Origin: Sulfurimonas sp.
Lineage (GTDB): Bacteria; Campylobacterota; Campylobacteria; Campylobacterales; Sulfurimonadaceae
Reading direction: 5' to 3'
NCBI GenBank assembly: GCA_003978475.1
Contig: QNZR01000095.1
Location: forward strand, 1-14,706
Length of the DNA stretch: 14,706 nt
Shown: one piece after another, positions 7,390 to 14,399 of the stretch
Layout: each line of letters starts with the position of its first letter
Position numbering within the stretch: position 1 is the stretch's first letter
The notes under the pieces: model-generated
Told to the model about the DNA's origin: nothing
What the model saw: the letters and a program-made list of their open reading frames with translations, nothing else
Databases searched by the model: none
Program-made: the position numbers and the translations under genes

Positions 7390-8442
7390 CTACTCTTTGT
7401 CCATTTTCTCTTTGGCTCCCTTAATGGCACCGTCGATGGCAGATTTGGCGACACTCCAGGCGTAAATACCCATGCGTTTCGCCTCCTGTGCCGTTTTGGA
7501 GTTGATGACTTTACTGCTTTGCTGAATAGCATCTTCTTTAATGTCGCTAAAACGTTCCTTCATGGTCTCTGCCGTTTCGCGGGCAGCCTGAATGAGATGT
7601 TCCATGTCAAATTTCATGTCGCCGGTAATCTCATCAAGAAGCTGTTGAATCATCGGACTGTTTTGTGCGGCGACATCGCCGATGATGCTGCTAAAGAGCG
7701 CATCAATGTTATTGAGCTCTTTTTGCAAAGAGGCATAATCATCAATCAGAATCATTTTGGCCTCATCAGGCATGTAGAGCAGTTGTTTGTTAAATTTATT
7801 GATGGAGACGGTCAGTCCCTGTCGCATGCCCCGTAAGGTACCGCGCAAGATCTCTTTGGCACTGTTTGGTGTAGCATCGGCAATGTAGGTTGCCGTATTT
7901 AAAATGGTACTTAAAATACTTTTAACACGTAAGGTGCTGGGCGTCTTTTCGTTAAGTGTGTGGGTGGTAATCTCCTGAATGGTTCCCTTGATGCTCTCTT
8001 CAATGTCTTCGCTCTTCTCCAGAGCGGTAATAATAGCCGATTCACACATTTCAGCGAGCATATCATATAAATCAATGGATTGCAGGCGAATTTGATGCAG
8101 CATCGTGAGGAGTTCTTGAGGACTCTCTTGAAGGGTTTTTTCAATGGCATCAAAGGTCTCTGCCTTTGCCAGCTGGAGTGCCTCACTCTTCTTTTCGAGC
8201 TGGCGTTCAATACGCTCTTTTTGGGCGAGCAGCTCATCGACCTCATCGTGCAGTGCTTTGACCTCGGTCTCCATAATGGCGGAGGTGATGATTTTTAGCT
8301 CGTTTTGTGTCATACTGGAGGTGGAGATATCCCATTCGTCTTGAAGATGTTGCAGCAGTGCAGCAGTTCGTTCTTCAATGCTTTGACGGGCGTCGGATCG
8401 GTAGGTACTTTTGATATCCCGTTCAAGTTGTTTGTAATCCAT
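7390..8442 (-). CDS. Uncharacterised long helical/coiled-coil protein
   Basis: I cannot assign a function to this 350-residue protein. It is almost entirely predicted helix, rich in Glu, Lys, Gln and Ala, with a coiled-coil-like stretch at about residues 55-100 (heptad-like ALHDEVDELLAQKERIERQL) and only one cysteine. There is no signal peptide and no transmembrane segment. The middle (about 170-230) is less charged, and the C-terminal 30 residues form a lysine-rich amphipathic helix (SAIDGAIKGAKEKMDKE) that could lie on a membrane or polymer surface in a phasin-like way. The start is supported by AAGGAG overlapping the stop codon of the upstream DUF493 gene, 11 bases away, so it is the last gene of a moaC operon. 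Its stop lies 3 bases from the stop of the convergent polyferredoxin gene, leaving no room for a terminator. Confidence 0.8.
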   Translation of the reverse strand: MDYKQLERDIKSTYRSDARQSIEERTAALLQHLQDEWDISTSSMTQNELKIITSAIMETEVKALHDEVDELLAQKERIERQLEKKSEALQLAKAETFDAIEKTLQESPQELLTMLHQIRLQSIDLYDMLAEMCESAIITALEKSEDIEESIKGTIQEITTHTLNEKTPSTLRVKSILSTILNTATYIADATPNSAKEILRGTLRGMRQGLTVSINKFNKQLLYMPDEAKMILIDDYASLQKELNNIDALFSSIIGDVAAQNSPMIQQLLDEITGDMKFDMEHLIQAARETAETMKERFSDIKEDAIQQSSKVINSKTAQEAKRMGIYAWSVAKSAIDGAIKGAKEKMDKE

Positions 8443-8453
8443 TGTGCGTCTCC

Positions 8454-8723
8454 TTACAGAACCATTTTAATGTTTTGATGTGCTTTGAGTGCTTCATAAA
8501 TAAAGTTACGATCGTCTTCATTGTGTACCAGCAGATCAAGGTTCATACTCAGATACGTACCGCTGCAGCTTTGATTGGAGTGCTCCAGGGTATGGGCGCG
8601 CTCACAGATGACATCATGTACCGCCTGTTCCAGTACTTGACGTTCCCTGCCAATAATTTTGTAGGTCCAGTTGCACGGATATTCCAGTTCCAGTTTTTGA
8701 GTACTATCGTTGATAATTTCCAC
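8454..8723 (-). CDS. DUF493 (YbeD-like) family protein
   Basis: A small cytoplasmic protein of 89 aa resembling the DUF493/YbeD group, which has an ACT-like alpha-beta fold. Recognisable features are the N-terminal strand LELEYPCNWTYKIIG, a helix with VLEQAVHDVICERA, the strand TYLSMNLDLLVHNEDDRNFIYEALKAH and a short final strand IKMVL. The biochemical role of the family is not established. The start codon is GTG (8723-8721 on the minus strand), chosen because GGGAGG lies 5 bases upstream and no early ATG exists. The gene begins 20 bases inside the end of moaC, indicating coupled translation. Confidence 0.8.
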   Translation of the reverse strand: MEIINDSTQKLELEYPCNWTYKIIGRERQVLEQAVHDVICERAHTLEHSNQSCSGTYLSMNLDLLVHNEDDRNFIYEALKAHQNIKMVL

Positions 8724-9174
8724 TTTTGCCTCCCTGTTTGGATTCGAGCTGTACGTGGTGGATAACCATGGTTTTGTCGATGGCTTTGACCATATCGTAA
8801 ATGGTCAGCAGACCGATACTGACGCCGGTAAGTGCTTCCATCTCAACCCCGGTTTGACCGGTAAGCTTGGCGGTAACGGACATCTTGAAGCCGGGAAGTT
8901 GCGGCAGCTCCTCTATATCGCATTCAATACCGCTGAGATTCAGCGGATGACACATGGGAATGAGCTCACCTGTTTTTTTGGTACCCATAATTGCCGCAAT
9001 GACCGCGGTTTGAACTACCGGACCCTTTTTGGCTTTTTCGTTAACGATAGCATCGTACGCCTCACGATTCATCGTAATCATCCCGCTGGCTACAGCAACG
9101 CGGGTCGTTGCCTTTTTTGCAGAGACATCGACCATTTTAGGGCGATCGTGTTCATCTAAATGGGTTAATTTCAT
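8704..9174 (-). CDS. moaC: Cyclic pyranopterin monophosphate synthase MoaC
   Basis: Second step of molybdenum cofactor synthesis: with MoaA it converts GTP, via 3',8-cyclo-7,8-dihydroGTP, to cyclic pyranopterin monophosphate in the cytoplasm. At 156 aa it has the usual family length. Family residues are all present and shifted by one from the E. coli numbering: K50, H76 (in MCHPLNL), E111 and E113 (GVEMEALTG), D127 and K130 (IYDMVKAIDK). The start ATG at 9174 has only a weak GGGAAG site. It heads a minus-strand operon with the DUF493 gene and the helical protein. Its product is needed by the molybdoenzyme encoded nearby, although moaC is a general housekeeping gene and the linkage may be coincidental. 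Confidence 0.96.
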   Translation of the reverse strand: MKLTHLDEHDRPKMVDVSAKKATTRVAVASGMITMNREAYDAIVNEKAKKGPVVQTAVIAAIMGTKKTGELIPMCHPLNLSGIECDIEELPQLPGFKMSVTAKLTGQTGVEMEALTGVSIGLLTIYDMVKAIDKTMVIHHVQLESKQGGKSGNYQR

Positions 9175-9204
9175 CAGGGCTTCCCATGGTTATAATATGG
9201 CTTA

Positions 9205-9210
9205 ATTATA
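9205..9210 (-). promoter_or_regulatory. moaC: Likely -10 element of the moaC operon promoter
   Basis: On the minus strand, positions 9210-9205 read TATAAT, a consensus -10 element. It is 30 bases before the moaC start codon, which leaves a short leader. A weak -35-like CTGTTT lies 16 bases upstream of it. A second TATAAT reads on the plus strand at 9191-9196 but would fire towards a start codon more than 150 bases away. Confidence 0.5.
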
Positions 9211-9267
9211 GCAGAGGAATTCCAATAAACAGTTATGGATGTTTTAAAATGGCGATAGAATGTTTTG

Positions 9268-9282
9268 AAAATCAATGATTTT
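9268..9282. promoter_or_regulatory. Dyad in the leader/promoter region of the cytochrome-chemoreceptor pair
   Basis: AAAATCA (9268-9274) and TGATTTT (9276-9282) are perfect reverse complements around a single A. The site overlaps TTGAAAATCAA, a shorter FNR/CRP-like half-site pattern with 3-base spacing. It lies 65-80 bases before the start of the cytochrome gene, a plausible operator position. No strong plus-strand promoter is visible; TATAAC at 9309-9314 is the best -10 candidate. The AT-rich sequence makes chance symmetry likely enough that confidence is low. Confidence 0.3.
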
Positions 9283-9347
9283 TTTAAAGGTTTTTTTGAT
9301 GTGGTCGATATAACTCGAAATAAAAGCATCAAAACCAAGGAGAATTC

Positions 9348-9854
9348 ATGAAAAAGATTGTTATTGCCGCTGTGGCGGGTATCTGCGCTATCAGTGTCTG
9401 GGCAGGATCGGAAGCGGCGTATCCTGCGGCGTGGAAAACATTTACCGCTGTGAATACACCATTAATGGAGGCCGGTGGCGCCCTTCCGGGATGTGATGCC
9501 GATGTCAGCAGCCTTCCCAAAGTCTATCAAGAGACGGTCGCAACCTATTGCGCGGTTAAAGAGGGTGGTCCCGGAGCAGTGGAAATTTTGGTTTCGCCGA
9601 GCGCATTGGCAACCTACAAAGCCCGAAATGGAACGTTTCAAGACGGCGATACGCTGATTTTGCACCTCAAAGAGCTGCAGGTACTCTTTGTCACTTCCTA
9701 CAAAGATCACAAACCCCTTTATGGCGTGTATGATGAAACCGGCAAGGATGTGGCTTCTGCAGAAGGTTCCGGACTGCATCCCAATGACTGTCGAACGTGT
9801 CATACGGGGTATGAGGCTTTTGGTATTAATGGGCAGATGGGCACATTGAAATAG
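9348..9854 (+). CDS. Secreted monoheme c-type cytochrome, P460/c'-beta-like
   Basis: A periplasmic cytochrome of 168 aa. Residues 1-19 are a Sec signal peptide (ending SVWA). The single heme motif C148-R-T-C151-H152 lies close to the C-terminus, and the mature protein starts with YPAAWKTFTAVNTPL. The late heme motif after a beta-rich body is the layout of the cytochrome P460 and c'-beta group, some of whose members bind NO. Class I and class II cytochromes place the motif at the N-terminus or near the very end of a four-helix bundle, respectively. Two further cysteines (in LPGCDAD and ATYCAV) may form a disulfide. The ribosome site AAGGAG is well placed before ATG 9348. A chemoreceptor gene follows after 31 bases, so a shared transcript is likely. 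The cytochrome call is firm; the P460-like subgroup is a judgement by eye. Confidence 0.8.
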   Translation: MKKIVIAAVAGICAISVWAGSEAAYPAAWKTFTAVNTPLMEAGGALPGCDADVSSLPKVYQETVATYCAVKEGGPGAVEILVSPSALATYKARNGTFQDGDTLILHLKELQVLFVTSYKDHKPLYGVYDETGKDVASAEGSGLHPNDCRTCHTGYEAFGINGQMGTLK

Positions 9855-9885
9855 TATCTGATATTTACATCATAAGGAATGTGTT

Positions 9886-11490
9886 ATGGGTTTGAGGGGG
9901 TTGTTATCGATAAAAATTTTAATTCAGCTTATGGTTGCCGTGATACTGCTGGTTTCGTTTATGGTGACGGGATATTTTTTGTACGAAGAGAAAGTGCGTG
10001 AGAATGAACAGCATATTGAAGAGATCAGTACGGTAGCGCTGGCGCCCATTGTTACGCTGGCCAATGCCTCGGTTGCGGGAGGCAATATTATGCGGTTAAA
10101 AAACCAAGATGCCCAATCGCTCTATCGCACGACCAAAGCACTCTATATTTCCATTAAAGGGATGAGTGACTCCAAAGAGATTTTTGGAAAAAAACAGCCT
10201 TCTAAAGCCATTGCCTACACCTATACGGGAGATACGAAGGCGGCGCATCCGCTCTCTGCAGAGGCGGCGACATCACTGCTTCAGAGTGTTCCTCCCCATC
10301 AGGAGATGTCATTCACGCCCGATCGTGCCTATTTGATTATTACCAAAAAACTCAATGTTGCCAACGGGGGTGAGGTGCAGGCCGTTTTTGATTCCAGTCG
10401 ACTGGGATCACTGCGTGTCGATACTATTATGACATTGTTAAAGATTCTGATTCCTATTATGATTGTATTTCAGGTACTGGCATTTTTTATGTCCCGAAAA
10501 ATTTTAGAATCGCTAATTGAGACTCAAAAGACCGTGGATGCCATGGCGAAGAATCGAGATCTTACGACCACGATTGAGACGGTGAATATTGCTGAAATTA
10601 ACGCCATCAATAAAAGTTTTAATAACCTTGTTGAGGGTATGCGGGGGCTGATTCTCGATGCCAAAAGCATCTCCGGTTCCACGCAGCAGCAGAGTAATAA
10701 TCTGGTTGATATTTCTGAAAAGACCCTACAGGAGATCCAGACACAGGACAAACTGATTGCGACAACCTACAGTGACCTTGTGACCATTAACGAGACCATT
10801 GCCACACTGTGTGATGATACCAGAGAGGGCATTCATGCTATTGCTACTACGAAACAGTCCGTGGAAGACTTTAGTTCGCAACTAGAACAGATGTCAGCGC
10901 ATATTATGCACAATCTGGAGACCGAAACCGAGCTTAGCGAGCGCATTCATCAGGTCAGTGTGGAGACGGCACAGGTCAAGTTGGTACTGGATGTGATTAA
11001 AGACATTGCCGACCAGACCAATCTTCTGGCACTCAATGCCGCCATTGAGGCTGCCCGGGCGGGAGAACACGGAAGAGGATTTGCCGTCGTGGCCGATGAG
11101 GTCAGACAGCTGGCGGAAAAGACTCAAAAAAGTCTTAACGATATTGAAAGTACCGTCAATGTCATTGTCCAGTCCATTAGTAATGTCAGCGATGATATGA
11201 AGCGCAACAGTGAGCGTCTTCCCGAGTTGGCGAACACAATAGAAACATCTAAAACATCCATGCAGCAAATCAGCGGACTCATGAATAATCTGCGAGACGA
11301 TGCGCAAAAGGTCTCCGATATTAATACCGCCATCAGTGTTTCAATCAGCACGCTGCAATCGAATATGGATCAGGTGCATAAAATTTCCCAAGTCAATGAG
11401 CAGATGACGGCACAGGTGGCACACAGTGCCAAAGATTTAAAAAGCTCGGTTGCCATGCTCGATAAGAATATTGAAACGTTTAGAATTTAG
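9886..11490 (+). CDS. Methyl-accepting chemotaxis protein (two transmembrane segments)
   Basis: Transmembrane chemoreceptor (534 aa) that would control the CheA kinase and hence flagellar motion. TM1 spans about residues 11-31 and TM2 about 183-202; the roughly 150-residue region between them is periplasmic and its sensor fold is not recognised. A HAMP-like linker (MSRKILESLIETQKTVDAM...) follows TM2. The cytoplasmic coiled coil has its conserved hairpin at about 376-413 (DQTNLLALNAAIEAARAGE, then GRGFAVVADEVRQLAEKT). There is no C-terminal NWETF-type CheR/CheB tether. AAGGA lies 7 bases before the ATG. The gene sits 31 bases after the secreted cytochrome gene, which suggests that the cytochrome contributes to, or is related to, the signal sensed. 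Confidence 0.95.
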   Translation: MGLRGLLSIKILIQLMVAVILLVSFMVTGYFLYEEKVRENEQHIEEISTVALAPIVTLANASVAGGNIMRLKNQDAQSLYRTTKALYISIKGMSDSKEIFGKKQPSKAIAYTYTGDTKAAHPLSAEAATSLLQSVPPHQEMSFTPDRAYLIITKKLNVANGGEVQAVFDSSRLGSLRVDTIMTLLKILIPIMIVFQVLAFFMSRKILESLIETQKTVDAMAKNRDLTTTIETVNIAEINAINKSFNNLVEGMRGLILDAKSISGSTQQQSNNLVDISEKTLQEIQTQDKLIATTYSDLVTINETIATLCDDTREGIHAIATTKQSVEDFSSQLEQMSAHIMHNLETETELSERIHQVSVETAQVKLVLDVIKDIADQTNLLALNAAIEAARAGEHGRGFAVVADEVRQLAEKTQKSLNDIESTVNVIVQSISNVSDDMKRNSERLPELANTIETSKTSMQQISGLMNNLRDDAQKVSDINTAISVSISTLQSNMDQVHKISQVNEQMTAQVAHSAKDLKSSVAMLDKNIETFRI

Positions 11491-11500
11491 GACAAAGCAG

Positions 11501-12238
11501 CTACTCCAGCCCAAGCGCTTTTAGTGCTTCGGCACTTATGCGCCGTTTTTCACCGGTGCTGCCGTAGGCATAGCCATGATGAATAGCATTGTCGTGAAAA
11601 ATGATTTCATGGGTACGTTGACCTTTGTGATTGTACACATATGCCGTTCCCTCTCTGCGATCATGACGAAAGGGAATCTCCGCCTCTAAAATACCGGCAT
11701 GATTGTAGTGCTTGACTTGACCGTTAATCATACCGTTTTGGTAGGGTGTGAGTGTTTTTAAGGTACCGTCTTCAAAGTATTCCCGGCTCTCACCGTCGGG
11801 TTCCCCGTGTTTTACATGTAAACTGACACGAACGGTACCGTTGTCGTAGAAACTTTTTGAGACGCCTTCAAGGATTCCGTTGCGGTAGGTCTTTTCGATG
11901 CTCACATTGCCGTTGGCATGGAATTGACGTTCAATACCGTGTTTTTTCCCATTTTTAATGGAGACCTCGGCAATTTTTGTGCCGGCTTTATACTCCTTTA
12001 CCATGCGTAACACTCCGTCGCGATCATACTCACGAGCCAGACCTGAAGGGATACCGTGCGCATAGGTAACCTCAAAATAGCGCTTGCCGTTTTTATAGAA
12101 CCCCTGAGACAAACCGTGGCGCTGGTTGTCGTGAAATTCTTCTTTAAGTCGCAGTTCTCCGCTTTTGTAGTACGATGTACGTACCTCGGCACAAAGCAAG
12201 GTGCTCAATAACATGGCAATGATGACATAATATTTCAT
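11501..12238 (-). CDS. Secreted MORN-type repeat protein
   Basis: A 245-residue protein with a Sec signal peptide (about residues 1-17, LSTLLCA) followed by roughly eight tandem repeats of the MORN_2 type. Each is about 23 residues long with the pattern 'y..nG.l..e..y.nG...G....y' (for example HANGNVSIEKTYRNGILEG and FYDNGTVRVSLHVKHGEPDG). Such proteins are sometimes labelled 'YwqK family antitoxin', but no toxin gene is adjacent and export argues against that role here. The cysteine at position 16 is not in a good lipobox because Leu precedes it. GGGAG lies 8 bases before the ATG. The gene is convergent with the chemoreceptor (10-base gap) and divergent from the sugar module. Function unknown; an envelope or surface structural role is a guess. 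Confidence 0.85.
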   Translation of the reverse strand: MKYYVIIAMLLSTLLCAEVRTSYYKSGELRLKEEFHDNQRHGLSQGFYKNGKRYFEVTYAHGIPSGLAREYDRDGVLRMVKEYKAGTKIAEVSIKNGKKHGIERQFHANGNVSIEKTYRNGILEGVSKSFYDNGTVRVSLHVKHGEPDGESREYFEDGTLKTLTPYQNGMINGQVKHYNHAGILEAEIPFRHDRREGTAYVYNHKGQRTHEIIFHDNAIHHGYAYGSTGEKRRISAEALKALGLE

Positions 12239-12250
12239 TCACGACTCCCG

Positions 12251-12270
12251 TATACTAGTGCCTTAGTATA
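12251..12270. promoter_or_regulatory. Perfect dyad containing mirror-image -10 elements between divergent genes
   Basis: TATACTA (12251-12257) and TAGTATA (12264-12270) are exact reverse complements around a 6-base spacer. Each arm contains TATACT, a good -10 element, one per strand. The plus copy would start transcription about 33 bases before the HAD phosphatase gene, and the minus copy about 20 bases before the MORN gene. The arrangement fits a symmetric bidirectional promoter. It could equally be an operator covering both start sites. No clear -35 box is seen on either strand. Confidence 0.45.
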
Positions 12271-12295
12271 GCAACTTTTTGATACACTTCTAGTT

Positions 12296-13120
12296 ATGAA
12301 CAGCATTTTTATTACCGATTTGGATCATACGTTTTTACGAAGCGACCTGAGTATCAGCCCTTTTAGCGAACATATCTGGAATGCCAAAGTGGCAAAAAAC
12401 ATCCTCACTGTTGCGACGGCACGCAGTTTTAAAAAGAGCGAGCAGTTTCTTGCCAATTTACAGATTAATGCCCCGATGATTCTACTTGACGGGGCACTGA
12501 TTGTCTCACAGAAGCGTCAGATTATTCAGAGCCTATGTATTGACAAGGCTCTGGGTGATGCCGTGATTGATATGGGTGCAGCACTTCAGAGCTTTCCTTT
12601 CGTGCTGGCACGCCAAGGCACCGCTTTGGATGAGGTGTTTCTCTATCCGGCACAGCGTAATGCGTATCAGGACAAGCTGTTGCAGCGATACCGCGGTGAT
12701 GATCATCTGCAAGAAGAGACAGATATTCGAGCAAGGGCAGCGAATTTTAAACTGGTCTATATGGGCGAAGAAGCGATGCTGCAAGAGCTTCAAAAACATT
12801 TGTACGGGACTTTTGGTGATGCACTGAAATACATTTTGGCACCGGAGGCCTATATGGGGTGTTTCTTTCTGACACTGTTGCATCCTCACGCCGATAAAGC
12901 CCATGGACTACAGTGTGTGAGTGAGTATTTGGAGCGTGATTTGAGTGAGATGACGGTTTTTGGCGATAACCTGAATGATCTGGGTATGTTTGCAAAAGCC
13001 GGTACGTCGGTTGCTGTGAGTAATGCTCACGAGACGCTCAAAGCCCGCGCCGATATTGTGCTGAATCACAGCAATGATGAAGACGGTGTTGCCAGATATT
13101 TAGAAGCGCAAGGAGTGTAG
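12296..13120 (+). CDS. HAD superfamily hydrolase, subfamily IIB (Cof-type sugar-phosphatase)
   Basis: A cytoplasmic phosphatase of 274 aa, probably acting on a sugar phosphate or similar small metabolite. The HAD motifs are complete: motif I D8-L-D10 (ITDLDHTFL) with D8 as nucleophile and D10 as acid/base; motif II Thr41 in VATARS; motif III Lys201 in DKAHGL; motif IV G223-D224-N225-L-N-D228. The roughly 120-residue insert between motifs II and III is the C2B cap of the IIB group, which includes Cof and YbiV-like enzymes and sucrose- and mannosylglycerate-phosphate phosphatases. The substrate cannot be told from sequence. No obvious ribosome site precedes the ATG. The stop codon is separated by one base from the sugar transporter start, so a shared role in sugar metabolism is likely. 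Confidence 0.88.
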   Translation: MNSIFITDLDHTFLRSDLSISPFSEHIWNAKVAKNILTVATARSFKKSEQFLANLQINAPMILLDGALIVSQKRQIIQSLCIDKALGDAVIDMGAALQSFPFVLARQGTALDEVFLYPAQRNAYQDKLLQRYRGDDHLQEETDIRARAANFKLVYMGEEAMLQELQKHLYGTFGDALKYILAPEAYMGCFFLTLLHPHADKAHGLQCVSEYLERDLSEMTVFGDNLNDLGMFAKAGTSVAVSNAHETLKARADIVLNHSNDEDGVARYLEAQGV

Positions 13121-13121
13121 T

Positions 13122-14399
13122 ATGTCGGAGCGATCGTCCCTGTTCCCTATGGTTATGATTGGAATACTTTTTTTTATTTTCGGTTTTGTCACATGGCTGA
13201 ACGGTTCGTTAATTCCCTTTTTGAAAATCATTTGTGAGCTTAATGAGCTTGAAGCCCTGCTGGTCACTTTTGCATTTTATATTGCCTATACCGTCATGGC
13301 ATTGCCGATGTCGTATGTATTGCGTCGCAGCGGTTACATCAATGGCATGGCCATTGGTCTGGGCATTATGGCGGTCGGCGCACTGATCTTTATTCCTGCG
13401 GCATACAGCGGTAGTTTTTGGATATTTCTGGTCGCACTTTTTACGCTGGGAACGGGGCTGACAATCTTGCAAACTGCTTCAAACCCCTATGTGGTGCATA
13501 TCGGTCCGAAAGAGAGTGCGGCAATGCGCATCAGTATGATGGGTATCATCAATAAAAGTGCCGGCGTCGTTGCACCGCTGCTGTTTACCTCGTGGGTGCT
13601 GGCGGATATGGGAAATTTTCATCCTGACCACGTCAGCCTGTTAGAGCGCGAGGCTCTGGCGGCACGGTTGATGGTTCCGTATCTTGTTATGGCAGTTACG
13701 TTGATTGCGCTAATAGCATTGGTCAAGTTCTCCGCGCTTCCGGAGCTGAATTTGGAGACGGCACATTCGACCACAGAGGAACATGGCAGCATTTTACGCT
13801 ATCCTCGTGTCGTTCTTGGTGCGGCAGCACTGTTTTTTTATGTCGGTATTGAGGTGATCGCCGGTGATACTATTGGACTTTTTGGTACGGCATTGCAGGT
13901 ACCGAATGTGACAGTACTGACATCGTATACGATGTCGTTTATGGTTTTGGGCTATTTAGCGGGTATTGTACTGATTCCCAAATATCTCTCTCAGGAGCGC
14001 GCATTGCTGCTGAGTGCGCTTTTGGGTGTGCTTTTTGTGGGTGGTGTACTGTTCTCGTCGGCACAAAGCAGTGACATTGCCGCGGTACTCTGGGGTTGGA
14101 GTGGTCTGGCGTTACTGCCTGATCCGGTAACGTTTGTCGCACTGCTGGGGCTTGCCAATGCGCTGGTTTGGCCGACCATCTGGCCTTTGGCACTTGAGGG
14201 ACTGGGAAAACATACGGCGCAGGGGAGCGCCCTGCTGATTATGGGTATTGCCGGTGGCGCGCTGCTGCCGCTGTTGTTTGGGAAACTGGCACAGATGGGA
14301 AGCATGCAGTATGCGTACAGTGTTGGTATACTCTGCTATGCATTTATTCTATTTTACGCGTTAAAAGGACATAAAATGGCACGCTGGAGTCAATGGTGA
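13122..14399 (+). CDS. FucP/GluP-type sugar:proton symporter (MFS)
   Basis: Inner-membrane transporter of 425 aa with about 12 hydrophobic segments, belonging to the fucose/glucose-galactose branch of the major facilitator superfamily. Diagnostic segments are GFVTWLNGSLIPFLK in TM1 and QTASNPYVVHIGPKESAAMR after TM4, both close to the GluP/FucP consensus. It probably imports a hexose (glucose, galactose or fucose) with protons. The pairing with a hexose-6-phosphate epimerase favours glucose or galactose. GGAG at the end of the upstream HAD gene supplies the ribosome site, and there is one base between the two genes. The stop overlaps the start of the epimerase gene. Confidence 0.92.
   Translation: MSERSSLFPMVMIGILFFIFGFVTWLNGSLIPFLKIICELNELEALLVTFAFYIAYTVMALPMSYVLRRSGYINGMAIGLGIMAVGALIFIPAAYSGSFWIFLVALFTLGTGLTILQTASNPYVVHIGPKESAAMRISMMGIINKSAGVVAPLLFTSWVLADMGNFHPDHVSLLEREALAARLMVPYLVMAVTLIALIALVKFSALPELNLETAHSTTEEHGSILRYPRVVLGAAALFFYVGIEVIAGDTIGLFGTALQVPNVTVLTSYTMSFMVLGYLAGIVLIPKYLSQERALLLSALLGVLFVGGVLFSSAQSSDIAAVLWGWSGLALLPDPVTFVALLGLANALVWPTIWPLALEGLGKHTAQGSALLIMGIAGGALLPLLFGKLAQMGSMQYAYSVGILCYAFILFYALKGHKMARWSQW

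Noticed and set aside
11514..11530. AAGCGCT-TTT-AGTGCTT stem as terminator between the convergent chemoreceptor and MORN genes
   Set aside because: It contains a G-T mismatch, lies inside the MORN coding region and has no T-run on either strand.
11501..12238. MORN-type protein as antitoxin of a toxin-antitoxin pair
   Set aside because: It has a signal peptide and no small toxin gene is adjacent on either side.
12184..12238. Lipoprotein signal for the MORN-type protein
   Set aside because: The cysteine at position 16 is preceded by Leu-Leu, not by Gly/Ala/Ser as a lipobox requires; ordinary signal peptidase cleavage is more likely.
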